29,553 nt of DNA from Lutibacter sp. (GTDB taxonomy: Bacteria; Bacteroidota; Bacteroidia; Flavobacteriales; Flavobacteriaceae). Positions 1 to 7,667 of this stretch are shown here, one piece after another. The notes under the pieces are model-generated. The model saw only the letters and a program-made list of their open reading frames with translations. It was not told the origin of the DNA and searched no databases. Numbering within the stretch: the stretch's first letter is position 1; each line of letters opens with the position of its first letter. The translations under genes and the position numbers were made by a program. The stretch is taken from the NCBI GenBank assembly GCA_004195315.1, contig SDWL01000002.1:1-29553 (forward strand), given 5' to 3'.

Positions 1-19
1 AGATGTGTATAAGAGACAG
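1..19 (+). other. Residual Nextera/Tn5 mosaic-end adapter
   Basis: These 19 bases are the Tn5 mosaic end carried by Nextera-type adapters, and the reverse complement stands at the very end of the window. It is a library-preparation sequence, not genomic DNA. Genomic sequence begins near base 20. Confidence 0.97.
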
Positions 20-116
20 CCTTGATTATTAATCAGTTAAAATGTTTCGACAGGCTTAATATGCCATGAAATTCTACCTTTAAACAGCCTCTTTTTAAAG
101 TTATATAGTTAAATGT
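20..116. other. Intergenic stub downstream of lepA
   Basis: About 97 AT-rich bases lie between the adapter and the lepA stop codon. I see no gene or strong hairpin here. It presumably holds the 3' end of the lepA transcript. Confidence 0.4.
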
Positions 117-1913
117 TTAGTCGTTCAATTTTAATACCGCCATAAACGCTTCCTGAGGAATTTCTACATTTCCAACTTGGCGCATACGTTTTTTACCTTT
201 CTTTTGTTTTTCCAATAATTTACGTTTACGAGAAATATCTCCACCATAACATTTTGCAGTTACATCTTTTCTTAGTGCTTTTATAGTTTCACGCGAAATA
301 ATTTTAGCACCAATTGCTGCTTGAATTGGAATATCAAATTGTTGACGAGGGATTAACTGACGTAATTTTTCACACATTTTTTTACCAATGTTATAAGCAT
401 TGTCTGCATGAATTAAAGAAGAAAGCGCATCAACCGATGTGCCATTTAATAAAATATCAACTCTCACTAATTTTGAAGCTTTCAATTCTAAAGGGTGATA
501 ATCAAAAGAAGCGTATCCTTTTGAAACTGTTTTTAAACGATCGTAAAAATCAAAAACAATTTCGGCTAAGGGCATATCAAAAGTTAATTCAACACGCTCT
601 GGTGTTAAATAACTTTGATTGGTTATTTGTCCACGTTTTTCAATACACAAGCTCATTACCGGACCAACAAAATCTGATTTTGTAATGATGCTTGCTTTTA
701 TAAATGGTTCTTCAACACGGTTTAGTTTTGAAGGTTCTGGTAAATCTGAAGGGTTATTTACTAAAAGAGGAACATCAGGATTTTTATTTGTAAATGCGTG
801 ATACGATACGTTTGGCACTGTGGTAATTACAGTCATATCAAACTCTCGTTCTAAGCGCTCTTGAATAATTTCTAGATGTAACATTCCTAAGAAACCACAT
901 CTAAATCCAAATCCTAGTGCAGCAGAGCTTTCAGGTATAAATACTAAAGAAGCATCGTTTAGCTGCAATTTTTCCATAGAATTTCTAAGTTCTTCATACT
1001 CTTCTGTATCAACAGGGTAAATACCTGCAAATACCATTGGTTTTACATCTTCAAAACCATCAATGTGATTTTGAGTTGGGTTTATTGCATCTGTAATTGT
1101 ATCACCTACTTTTATTTCACTTGCAGTTTTAACACCAGTAATTAAATAACCAACATCACCGGCTTTTATACTTTGTTTGGGAACTTGAGTTAATTTTAAA
1201 GTGCCAACTTCATCAGCATTATACACTTTCTCAGTTGCCATAAACTTTACACGTTGTCCTTTTTTAATTTCGCCATTCATTACTCTAAAATAGGTCTCTA
1301 CACCTCTATAAGAATTATAAACAGAATCAAAAATTAAGGCTTGTAGTGGCGCATTAACATCACCTTTTGGAGCAGGAACTTTATCAATTATGGCTCTTAA
1401 AATATTTTCTACACCAAAACCTGTTTTCCCACTTGCGTGTATTACATCTTCAAAATCGCAACCCAATAAGGCAACAATATCATCGGTAACTTCTTCAGGA
1501 TTAGCGCCTGGTAAATCCACCTTATTTAAAATTGGAATAATTTCTAAATCATTCTCTAATGCTAAATATAAGTTTGAAATGGTTTGCGCTTGTATACTTT
1601 GAGCGGCATCAACAATTAACAAAGCACCTTCGCATGCAGCAATAGATCTAGAAACTTCGTAAGAAAAATCTACGTGCCCAGGTGTGTCTATTAAATTTAA
1701 AACATATTCTTCACCCTCAAAAGTATAATCCATTTGAATGGCATGACTTTTAATGGTAATACCACGTTCACGTTCTAAATCCATAGTATCTAACAACTGT
1801 GCTTGCTCTTCACGAGCAGTTGTTGTCCCAGTAAAACTTAATAATCTATCGGCAAGTGTACTTTTTCCGTGATCAATATGTGCTATAATGCAAAAATTTC
1901 TAATGTTTTTCAT
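117..1913 (-). CDS. lepA: Elongation factor 4 (LepA), translational GTPase
   Basis: This is the ribosome-bound GTPase LepA/EF4, which acts on stalled or mispaired elongating ribosomes and helps initiation and biogenesis. The GTPase domain is at the N-terminus: P-loop AHIDHGKS at residues 11-18, switch I GITI at 51-54, DTPGH at 76-80 and NKVD at 130-133. EF-G-like domains II, III and V follow, and the C-terminus has the LepA-specific lysine-rich stretch (SRKRKLLEKQKKGKKRMR). The length of 598 residues is normal and the start is ATG. It reads away from the TolB-like gene upstream on the same strand, with 77 bp between them that contain a -7 box. No unusual residues were seen. Confidence 0.98.
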   Translation of the reverse strand: MKNIRNFCIIAHIDHGKSTLADRLLSFTGTTTAREEQAQLLDTMDLERERGITIKSHAIQMDYTFEGEEYVLNLIDTPGHVDFSYEVSRSIAACEGALLIVDAAQSIQAQTISNLYLALENDLEIIPILNKVDLPGANPEEVTDDIVALLGCDFEDVIHASGKTGFGVENILRAIIDKVPAPKGDVNAPLQALIFDSVYNSYRGVETYFRVMNGEIKKGQRVKFMATEKVYNADEVGTLKLTQVPKQSIKAGDVGYLITGVKTASEIKVGDTITDAINPTQNHIDGFEDVKPMVFAGIYPVDTEEYEELRNSMEKLQLNDASLVFIPESSAALGFGFRCGFLGMLHLEIIQERLEREFDMTVITTVPNVSYHAFTNKNPDVPLLVNNPSDLPEPSKLNRVEEPFIKASIITKSDFVGPVMSLCIEKRGQITNQSYLTPERVELTFDMPLAEIVFDFYDRLKTVSKGYASFDYHPLELKASKLVRVDILLNGTSVDALSSLIHADNAYNIGKKMCEKLRQLIPRQQFDIPIQAAIGAKIISRETIKALRKDVTAKCYGGDISRKRKLLEKQKKGKKRMRQVGNVEIPQEAFMAVLKLND

Positions 1914-1932
1914 ACTTCGTGTTCAGTCTACA

Positions 1933-1949
1933 ATATTTGCGCAAATATA
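1933..1949 (-). promoter_or_regulatory. lepA -7 box within a 16-bp palindrome
   Basis: On the minus strand TATATTTG (complement of 1942..1949) matches the Bacteroidota -7 consensus TAnnTTTG and lies about 30 bases upstream of the lepA start. It overlaps a perfect palindrome, ATATTTGCGCAAATAT, at 1933..1948. No clear -33 TTG is seen at the usual spacing. The promoter is likely. A repressor function for the palindrome is only inference. Confidence 0.5.
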
Positions 1950-1990
1950 ACGAATTTAGCGATTGAAATCACACAGCTTTTAAATGTTTG

Positions 1991-3094
1991 CTATTCAACC
2001 CAATCAGCTACAAATAAATTAGTGTCATGTGTTCCATTGTTATTTCTGTTTGAAGAAAAAATTAATTTTTTACCATCAGGTGAAAACATAGGAAATGCAT
2101 CAAAAACAGTATCGTAAGTGATTTGTTCCAACCCAGTTCCATCAATATTAATCATAAATAAATTAAAACTACTTTTTGATTTGTGGTTTGATGAAAAAAT
2201 AACTTTTTCTCCTGAAGGATGAAAAAACGGAGCCCAATTTGCATTTCCTAAATTTGTGATTTTTGTTAACTCACTTCCATCAACATTACAAACATATAAT
2301 TCCATATTTGTTGGCTGAACCAATCCTACTGCTAACAAACCTTTATATTCTTTAATTTCAGCATCTGTTTTTGGGCGCGATGAACGGAAAATTAATTTGG
2401 TACCATTAGGAGAAAAGAAAGCGCCTCCATCATAACCTAATTCAAAAGTTATTTGTTTTACATCTGTACCATCAATATTCATGGTAAACAATTCTAAATC
2501 TCCAGTTCTGGTTGAAGCAAACACAATTTTATCGCCTTTTGGCGAAACCGTTGGTTCTGCATCATATCCTTTTTCAAAAGTTAATTGTTTTAATTGATTT
2601 CCTTTCGTATCAGCTACAAAAATATCATACCCTTCAAAAACAGGCCAAATATATTTATTGCCATAATCCTCTTTTTTTGGTACAGGCGGACATGAAGTAT
2701 CTGCTAAATGTGTTGAAGAATAAACAATTGTTTCATTTCCGGGCAAAAAATAACTGCAAGTAGTACGTCCAGTTCCGGTACTTACTAATTGTGGTTTTTG
2801 TCCTTTACTTAAATCGTCAGTAATATTCATTGTAAATATTTGATCACATTCCAATCCCCAAATATTATTAGCTTGAAATACTAATTTTGTGTTGTCAAAA
2901 CTCCAATAAGCTTCAGCATTATCACCACCAAAAGTTAGTTGTTTCACATTTTTCAAATGTTTTTCTTGTGGGTAATGCAATTTGTTAATAATTTTTGTTG
3001 CACCAGATAATGCATCATGACTTGTTTTAACATGAGATGATTTGCAGCCTAAAAAAGTGACTAGCAAAGCCAATGATACAATTCTTAATTTCAT
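1991..3094 (-). CDS. TolB-like WD40/PD40 beta-propeller lipoprotein
   Basis: A predicted exported lipoprotein of 367 residues. The N-terminal signal peptide ends in the lipobox FLGC with the lipid-bearing cysteine at residue 17. The rest is made of repeated PD40/TolB-type blades, each with a motif like 'FSPDGKKLIFSSNR' or 'VSPKGDKIVFASTR' followed by 'LFTMNIDGTDVKQIT'. At least five such blades are visible between residues 50 and 360. These propellers usually bind proteins or peptides in the periplasm or outer membrane. No catalytic domain is fused to it, and it is shorter than true TolB with no TolB N-domain seen, so I do not call it tolB. It is transcribed divergently from dusB. The specific role is unknown. 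Confidence 0.85.
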   Translation of the reverse strand: MKLRIVSLALLVTFLGCKSSHVKTSHDALSGATKIINKLHYPQEKHLKNVKQLTFGGDNAEAYWSFDNTKLVFQANNIWGLECDQIFTMNITDDLSKGQKPQLVSTGTGRTTCSYFLPGNETIVYSSTHLADTSCPPVPKKEDYGNKYIWPVFEGYDIFVADTKGNQLKQLTFEKGYDAEPTVSPKGDKIVFASTRTGDLELFTMNIDGTDVKQITFELGYDGGAFFSPNGTKLIFRSSRPKTDAEIKEYKGLLAVGLVQPTNMELYVCNVDGSELTKITNLGNANWAPFFHPSGEKVIFSSNHKSKSSFNLFMINIDGTGLEQITYDTVFDAFPMFSPDGKKLIFSSNRNNNGTHDTNLFVADWVE

Positions 3095-3141
3095 AATTTA
3101 ATAGTTTGATGTTTTCTAAAATACAATTTTAAGAATGAATA

Positions 3142-3149
3142 CAAAAATA
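3142..3149 (-). promoter_or_regulatory. -7 box of the TolB-like gene
   Basis: The minus strand reads TATTTTTG, matching TAnnTTTG, about 48 bases upstream of the ATG at 3094. It stands back to back with the dusB promoter. Confidence 0.45.
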
Positions 3150-3161
3150 ATTTAAATTGTG

Positions 3162-3169
3162 TAATTTTG
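3162..3169 (+). promoter_or_regulatory. -7 box of dusB
   Basis: TAATTTTG matches the Bacteroidota -7 consensus TAnnTTTG. Transcription would begin near 3175, just before the TTG start chosen for dusB at 3190. This argues against the TTG at 3157, which lies upstream of the box. Confidence 0.55.
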
Positions 3170-3189
3170 CACTTTTAAAATTTGTTGAT

Positions 3190-4170
3190 TTGGTTAAAAT
3201 AGGAGATATAGAATTGTGTGATTTTCCATTGTTGTTAGCACCTATGGAAGATGTTAGTGATCCGCCGTTTAGAGCATTGTGCAAAGAACAAGGCGCCGAT
3301 GTTGTTTATACTGAATTTATTTCTTCGGAAGGTTTGATACGTGATGCTGCAAAAAGTAGAAAAAAACTAGATATTTACGAAAAAGAACGCCCTGTTGGAA
3401 TTCAAATTTTTGGTGCTAATTTGGAATCGATGCTAAGAACTGTTGAAATAGTAGAACAATCAAATCCGGATATTATTGATATCAATTTTGGTTGCCCTGT
3501 TAAGAAGGTAGTGAGTAAAGGTGCTGGAGCAGGTATTTTAAAGGATATAGATTTAATGGTAAGTTTAACCGATGCAATGGTTAAGCACTCTAATTTACCA
3601 ATTACTGTAAAAACGCGTTTAGGTTGGGATACAGATTCTATTAAAATTGTTGAGGTAGCTGAACGATTGCAAGATGTTGGTTGTGCAGCAATTTCTATTC
3701 ATGGTCGTACACGAGCGCAAATGTATAAAGGAACAGCAGATTGGGCTCCAATTGCTGAAGTGAAAAATAATTCTAGAATGCACATTCCTGTTTTTGGGAA
3801 TGGAGATGTAAACTCCCCAGAAAAAGCAATGGAAATGCGTGATAAATATGGATTAGATGGTGCTATGATTGGAAGAGCAAGCATTGGAAATCCTTGGTTT
3901 TTTAAACAAATAAAACACTTTTTTGAAACAGGTGAACATTTACCTGAAATTTCTATTGCAGATAGAGTAGAAATGGCAAAACGTCATTTACAAATGGAAA
4001 TTGATTGGAAAGAAGTAGAAATTGTTGGCGTAATGGAAATGCGTAGACATTATACTAACTATTTTAAAGGGATACCCGATTTTAAGCCTTATAGAATGAA
4101 AATGGTTACTTCAGATTCGGCTCAAGATGTTTATAATGTTTTTGATGAAGTTTTGCAAAAATTTGCATAA
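3190..4170 (+). CDS. dusB: tRNA-dihydrouridine synthase B
   Basis: A flavin-dependent enzyme that reduces specific uridines in the tRNA D-loop to dihydrouridine. The TIM-barrel N-terminal domain has LLAPMEDVSDPPFR at residues 15-28, the NFGCPVKK motif with catalytic Cys102, and KTRLGW and IHGRTRAQ in the middle. The C-terminal helical tRNA-binding domain ends with MRRHYTNYFKG. There is no ATG before residue 19. Starting at the TTG at 3190 gives MVKIGDIEL, the usual flavobacterial N-terminus, and 326 residues, a normal length. The next gene starts 9 bp after its stop, so the two may be co-transcribed. The family is certain and the TTG start is probable. Confidence 0.95.
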   Translation: MVKIGDIELCDFPLLLAPMEDVSDPPFRALCKEQGADVVYTEFISSEGLIRDAAKSRKKLDIYEKERPVGIQIFGANLESMLRTVEIVEQSNPDIIDINFGCPVKKVVSKGAGAGILKDIDLMVSLTDAMVKHSNLPITVKTRLGWDTDSIKIVEVAERLQDVGCAAISIHGRTRAQMYKGTADWAPIAEVKNNSRMHIPVFGNGDVNSPEKAMEMRDKYGLDGAMIGRASIGNPWFFKQIKHFFETGEHLPEISIADRVEMAKRHLQMEIDWKEVEIVGVMEMRRHYTNYFKGIPDFKPYRMKMVTSDSAQDVYNVFDEVLQKFA

Positions 4171-4179
4171 TTTCAACAA

Positions 4180-4905
4180 ATGAAAAAAATAGTATTTCTG
4201 CTTTTTATTGGAATAGGGTTCGTTTCTTGTTTATCTAAACCATCTTTTAAAGATACTCTAAAACCTATTAAAATTATAAAGCTAAATATTCCAGAGCCTT
4301 CTGGCATTACGGCTTTTAAACAGAATCTATATATAGTAAGCGATCATAACGGATCAATTTATAAAACTACTTTAGATGGAAAAATTCTACATAAAATAGA
4401 CACTAAATTTAACGATTTAGAAGGAATAACTATTGATGAAACTTCTCTTAATTTCTGGATTGTTGATGAATCTAAACGTCAAATAATTAAGTTAGATTCT
4501 ATAGGGAATTTCATATTAAAATATAAAATTAAAGGCAAACAGAAAACTAAAAAAGGCGGATTAGAAGGTGTTTGTTTTGTTGAAAATGAAAAATGTCTGT
4601 ATCTATTAAATGAAAAATCACCTAGCCAATTATTACAATTAAATTTAAATGGAGAAATTTCAAACAAGTTTACGTTAGAAATAGGTAAAGATATTTCAGG
4701 AATTTGTTTTGATAAAATTTCTAATAGTTTTTGGATCGTAAGTGATGAATCTCAATCTATAAATAATGTAGCCAAAACAGGTAAGTTAAATAAAAGCTAT
4801 AAAATACCTGTTACAAAAGCTGAAGGAATTGAAATATATAATAACAAATTATATGTTGTAAGTGACAGTGAAAGTAAATTGTATGTTTTTAAATTGCCTG
4901 AATAA
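4180..4905 (+). CDS. SdiA-regulated-type (YjiK-like) beta-propeller lipoprotein
   Basis: A lipoprotein of 241 residues with the lipobox FVSC (Cys17). The mature part repeats short blades such as LYIVSDHNGSIYKTTLDGK, FWIVDESKRQIIKLDS and FWIVSDESQSI. Each has an 'xWIVSDE' strand, as in the SdiA-regulated/YjiK domain family, which is related to phytase-like and esterase-like propellers. The pattern 'LEGI/LEGV/AEGI' before several blades is also typical of the family. The enzyme activity, if any, is unknown. It follows dusB by 9 bp and ends one base from the stop of the convergent permease gene. Confidence 0.75.
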   Translation: MKKIVFLLFIGIGFVSCLSKPSFKDTLKPIKIIKLNIPEPSGITAFKQNLYIVSDHNGSIYKTTLDGKILHKIDTKFNDLEGITIDETSLNFWIVDESKRQIIKLDSIGNFILKYKIKGKQKTKKGGLEGVCFVENEKCLYLLNEKSPSQLLQLNLNGEISNKFTLEIGKDISGICFDKISNSFWIVSDESQSINNVAKTGKLNKSYKIPVTKAEGIEIYNNKLYVVSDSESKLYVFKLPE

Positions 4906-4906
4906 T

Positions 4907-6109
4907 TTATTCAACCAACTTCTTGGAAATTTTACTACTTGCTATTTTTGAAGCTAAAAACCCTAAAACAAGTATGGTAATAATTACGGTTATAATATTA
5001 AAAAATGTTAATTCAACTGGGTAAGCTAAATGTTGGGTAATCATAAATATTTGGTATTCCTTTTGCAGCAACACCAAAATAACACCTAACGAAAGTCCAA
5101 CAAATAAACCAAAAACAGAGAGCATAAAGCCTTGTAATATAAATACCTGCTTTATTTCTTTAATTGTTGCGCCAATGCTGTATAATGTTTTAAGATTGTC
5201 TCTTTTGTCTAAAATCATCATAATAATAGCCCCAATTACATTGAATAGAGCAATAATTAAAATTAGCGTAAAAATTAAGTAGGATGCTAAATTTTCAGTA
5301 TTTAACATTTTATAAATAACAGCGTTTAATTGTTCTCTAGTTTCAATTTTAAATTGGCTACCAAGTTTATTTTTAAGATCTGTAATAATTTGATTTCTTT
5401 CGTTTGTTTTGGAAACTTTTATCTCAATTGCAGAAATTTGACTTGTTGTATAGCTCAATAATTCTTGTGCTAATTCTAACGAAATAAATGTAAATTTTGA
5501 ATCGAGCTCACCAACTAAAGCAAAAATACCAATAGGTTGTGTATTTATTTTTTTAAATGCGTTTTTCGGATTTGTAATATAACCCTTCCCAGGTTTAGGC
5601 ACATAAATTTTTAAAGGTTCTAAAAAATCAAAAACACCCAAAGACAATGTGTTTGAAATCCCATTACCGATTATAACTCCTGAAGGTATTTTAGTATCTA
5701 ACCAAGTTCCTAGATATACAGTGGTGTCAATACTATTTACATAAATGTAATTAGTATCAACCCCTTTTATATAAGCTATATGAGTTTTTTGATTGTATTC
5801 AAAAAAAGCACGTTCTTCAATTACTTTTGAGAAAGAAGCGATGCCTTTTTGGTTTTTAAGGATGGTTTGGATATCTGTATTAAAATCAAACGATTTTCCT
5901 TTTACGGAAGTAATTTTAATATCGGGATCAGCAGTGTTTAAAAAGCTAACACTAAAAGAACGTAAACCTGAAAACCCAGAGAGTACAATAAACAAAGCTA
6001 AAGTTCCAATAATAACACCAACAGTTGCAATACCTGTAATAATATTTATGGTGTTGTTGCTGCTTTTTGAAAATAAATATCGTTTAGCTATGTATAAGGG
6101 GAAATTCAA
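4907..6109 (-). CDS. LolC/LolE-like FtsX-family ABC transporter permease
   Basis: A membrane protein of 400 residues with the MacB/FtsX architecture. One TM helix lies near residues 21-45, then a large periplasmic domain to about 270. Three TM helices follow near 275-300, 320-345 and 370-390, the first being followed by the cytoplasmic coupling stretch DKRDNLKTLYSIGAT. It resembles the lipoprotein-releasing permeases LolC/LolE that move outer-membrane lipoproteins off the inner membrane. No ATPase is adjacent, so its LolD-like partner must be encoded elsewhere. The start is TTG, giving LNFPLYIAKRYLFSK, the standard N-terminus of this family. It begins one base after the rbfA stop, so the two are translationally linked. 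The exact substrate is inferred. Confidence 0.88.
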   Translation of the reverse strand: MNFPLYIAKRYLFSKSSNNTINIITGIATVGVIIGTLALFIVLSGFSGLRSFSVSFLNTADPDIKITSVKGKSFDFNTDIQTILKNQKGIASFSKVIEERAFFEYNQKTHIAYIKGVDTNYIYVNSIDTTVYLGTWLDTKIPSGVIIGNGISNTLSLGVFDFLEPLKIYVPKPGKGYITNPKNAFKKINTQPIGIFALVGELDSKFTFISLELAQELLSYTTSQISAIEIKVSKTNERNQIITDLKNKLGSQFKIETREQLNAVIYKMLNTENLASYLIFTLILIIALFNVIGAIIMMILDKRDNLKTLYSIGATIKEIKQVFILQGFMLSVFGLFVGLSLGVILVLLQKEYQIFMITQHLAYPVELTFFNIITVIITILVLGFLASKIASSKISKKLVE

Positions 6110-6110
6110 A

Positions 6111-6503
6111 TTACCTTTTTGAAGGTTTGTTTAAAAGTTCTGGATCTTTAATTGGGTTCCCTTTTTTACCTTTTAAAGCATTATCAATATCTTCAATATA
6201 ATCTAAACTATCATCAATAAAAAAAGAAAGTTCAGGCATACGTCTAAGTTGATTTCTTGTGCGTTTTGCCATTTCATATCTTATGGTTGAAGTATTTTCT
6301 TTAACACCTCTCAAAATTAGCTCTCTCTTTAACTGAGGAAAAACACTTAAATATACTTTTGCCTGCGATAAATCAGATGTAACTTGAACTTTGGTAACAG
6401 AAATAATAACCCCTTTCATTCCGTCTTGTGCAGCGTGTTGTAAAACATCAGCTAAGTCTTTTTGTAAAACACCTGCAATTTTCTTTTGTCTGTTTGTTTC
6501 CAT
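6111..6503 (-). CDS. rbfA: 30S ribosome-binding factor RbfA
   Basis: A small KH-type RNA-binding protein that helps late 16S rRNA maturation and 30S assembly. The diagnostic motif VTSDLSQAKVYLSVF lies around residues 40-55, and RTRNQLRRMPELSFFIDDS toward the C-terminus. An upstream in-frame start would add 25 lysine- and asparagine-rich residues absent from the family. The ATG at 6503, giving METNRQKKIAG, is the family start, with 130 residues. It is the first gene of an rbfA-permease pair. The -7 box TATCTTTG lies only four bases upstream of the ATG, which suggests a leaderless mRNA. Confidence 0.95.
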   Translation of the reverse strand: METNRQKKIAGVLQKDLADVLQHAAQDGMKGVIISVTKVQVTSDLSQAKVYLSVFPQLKRELILRGVKENTSTIRYEMAKRTRNQLRRMPELSFFIDDSLDYIEDIDNALKGKKGNPIKDPELLNKPSKR

Positions 6504-6507
6504 AGTG

Positions 6508-6515
6508 CAAAGATA
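6508..6515 (-). promoter_or_regulatory. rbfA -7 box abutting the start codon
   Basis: The minus strand reads TATCTTTG, a full TAnnTTTG match, immediately followed by CACT and the rbfA ATG at 6503. Transcription would begin at or within a few bases of the ATG, so the message may be leaderless. Confidence 0.5.
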
Positions 6516-6605
6516 ATAGTTTAAAAGTACATAATTTTTATTTTTATTTTTCTTTGTTTTAAAATTATTTTGAAGCAAATTTAAACTCTAAACTCTAAAT
6601 TTCTG

Positions 6606-6613
6606 TAATTTTG
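6606..6613 (+). promoter_or_regulatory. -7 box of the solitary epimerase gene
   Basis: TAATTTTG matches TAnnTTTG and lies 20 bases upstream of the ATG at 6634. No convincing -33 element is seen at the standard spacing. Confidence 0.5.
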
Positions 6614-6633
6614 TTTTTGTAATAATTTCGATT

Positions 6634-7035
6634 ATGAAAAAAATAGAACATATTGGTATTGCTGTAAAAGATTTAGAAAAATCAAATGAGCTTTTTGCAA
6701 GCCTTTTTGGAAAGCCACATTATAAAATTGAAGAAGTTGAAAGCGAAGGTGTAAAAACTTCTTTTTTTGAAGTTGGAGAAAATAAAATTGAATTGCTAGA
6801 AGGTACTAATGATAATAGTCCTATTTCAAAATTTATAGCTAAAAAAGGTGAAGGAATTCATCATATTGCTTTTGCGGTTGAAAATATATTAGATGAAGTA
6901 AAACGTTTAAAAGAAGAAGGATTTGTTGTTTTGAACGAAACACCAAAAAAAGGAGCAGATAATAAATTAGTAGTTTTTTTACACCCAAAATCTACCAACG
7001 GCGTGTTAATTGAGTTGTGCCAGGAAATGGAATAG
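6634..7035 (+). CDS. mce: Methylmalonyl-CoA epimerase (solitary copy)
   Basis: A vicinal-oxygen-chelate (glyoxalase fold) enzyme that interconverts (R)- and (S)-methylmalonyl-CoA. The metal-ligand positions are visible: His6 in IEHIGIAV, the His76-His77 pair in GIHHIAFAV, and Glu127 in LIELC. The motif FLHPKSTNGVLIEL is typical. At 133 residues it is full length with an ATG start. It has its own promoter-like -7 box, and its neighbours are rbfA (divergent) and a repeat island. A second epimerase at 29127 lies in the methylmalonyl-CoA operon. A different VOC activity for one of the two cannot be excluded. Confidence 0.9.
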   Translation: MKKIEHIGIAVKDLEKSNELFASLFGKPHYKIEEVESEGVKTSFFEVGENKIELLEGTNDNSPISKFIAKKGEGIHHIAFAVENILDEVKRLKEEGFVVLNETPKKGADNKLVVFLHPKSTNGVLIELCQEME

Positions 7036-7050
7036 AGATTCTTTTATAAC

Positions 7051-7137
7051 AACATTGCGAAACTTTGAAAAAGTTGAAGCAATCTGTTACTTGTAAAGTG
7101 AGATTACTTCGTCGTGAAAAAACTCATCGTAATGACG
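7051..7137 (+). repeat. Palindromic repeat, unit 1 (partly decayed)
   Basis: The first of three tandem units of about 98 bp. The left end is degenerate (CATTGCGA, lacking the leading CGT). The inner arms GAAGCAATCT and AGATTACTTC, and the right end TCGTAATGACG at 7127..7137, are kept. An 8-bp spacer GTTTTGTA joins it to unit 2. Confidence 0.85.
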
Positions 7138-7145
7138 GTTTTGTA

Positions 7146-7234
7146 CGTCATTGCGAATGTAGCGAAGTGGAATGAAGCAATCTGTTACATGTAAAGTGAG
7201 ATTACTTCGTCGTGAAAAACTCCTCGCAATGACG
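7146..7234 (+). repeat. Palindromic repeat, unit 2 (best preserved)
   Basis: Perfect 11-bp terminal inverted repeats CGTCATTGCGA (7146..7156) and TCGCAATGACG (7224..7234). A second, inner pair is GAAGCAATCT (7174..7183) with AGATTACTTC (7199..7208), with one mismatch. The unit is 89 bp, has no ORF, and can fold into a long cruciform or hairpin. It resembles dispersed palindromic repeats common in Bacteroidota intergenic DNA. Confidence 0.9.
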
Positions 7235-7243
7235 GGTTTTGTA

Positions 7244-7340
7244 CGTCATTGCGAATGTAGCGAAGTGGAATGAAGCAATCTCATGATTGGAACTCAAAAG
7301 TGGCAGATTACTTTGTCGTGAAAAACTCCTCGTAATGACG
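7244..7340 (+). repeat. Palindromic repeat, unit 3
   Basis: The same family as unit 2, 98 bp downstream in the same orientation. The left end is CGTCATTGCGA (7244..7254) and the right end TCGTAATGACG (7330..7340). The loop differs from that of unit 2. Its right end lies 6 bp from the stop codon of the GIY-YIG gene. Confidence 0.9.
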
Positions 7341-7346
7341 TGAAAT

Positions 7347-7643
7347 TTAAAATTGAAACAACCAACCAGCAGACAAATCATTCCAGTTCTTGTTTTCTTT
7401 AATTATCAATTCTTCTTTTCGTTTTCTATTTCCAGATTTTAATTGTTTCTCTCTTAAAATAGCTTGATTTATATCTTCAAATTCTTCAAAATAAACTAAT
7501 TTATCACAATTATATTTTGAAGTAAATCCTTTATGTTCTTTAGTTTTATGTTGGTGAATTCGTTTAATTAAATTACTGGTAACCCCAATATAAATAACAG
7601 TATTATTTTTATTGGTTATAAAATATACGTAGCTTTTTTTCAT
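7347..7643 (-). CDS. Small GIY-YIG nuclease-domain protein, flanked by palindromic repeats
   Basis: A single-domain protein of 98 residues in the GIY-YIG superfamily (YhbQ/UvrC-N-like group). Visible motifs are VYF at residues 6-8 (the 'GIY' strand), YIG at 18-20, the catalytic-type Arg28 in IKRIHQH, and Glu65 in LREKQLK, so the active site looks intact. The C-terminus is lysine-rich, then ends in WNDLSAGWLFQF. The gene lies between repeat unit 3 (6 bp from its stop) and degenerate unit 4 (24 bp upstream of its ATG). No function is established for these small proteins. The context hints at a link with the repeats, either a nuclease acting on the palindromes or a gene carried with them. This is inference. 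Confidence 0.88.
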   Translation of the reverse strand: MKKSYVYFITNKNNTVIYIGVTSNLIKRIHQHKTKEHKGFTSKYNCDKLVYFEEFEDINQAILREKQLKSGNRKRKEELIIKENKNWNDLSAGWLFQF

Positions 7644-7667
7644 CCTTTAAATATATTCTATTTTTTT

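Noticed and set aside
1..19. Transposon Tn5 end as a genuine mobile element
   Set aside because: It is the exact 19-bp hyperactive mosaic end used in library kits, present at both extremes in opposite orientation, with no transposase. It is an adapter.
314..801. Overlapping reading frames antisense to lepA
   Set aside because: They lie wholly inside a certain gene, lack family features and start without promoters. They are shadows of lepA codon usage.
3157..3189. Longer dusB N-terminus starting at TTG 3157
   Set aside because: It would begin upstream of the probable -7 box at 3162 and adds eleven residues absent from the family.
6504..6578. Extended rbfA N-terminus
   Set aside because: The added lysine- and asparagine-rich residues include the -7 promoter box region and do not match RbfA.
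7051..7340. Tandem repeats as a possible CRISPR array
   Set aside because: The units are about 98 bp apart and near-identical throughout, with only 8-9 bp spacers that are the same each time. No cas genes are near. They are palindromic repeats, not repeat-spacer units.
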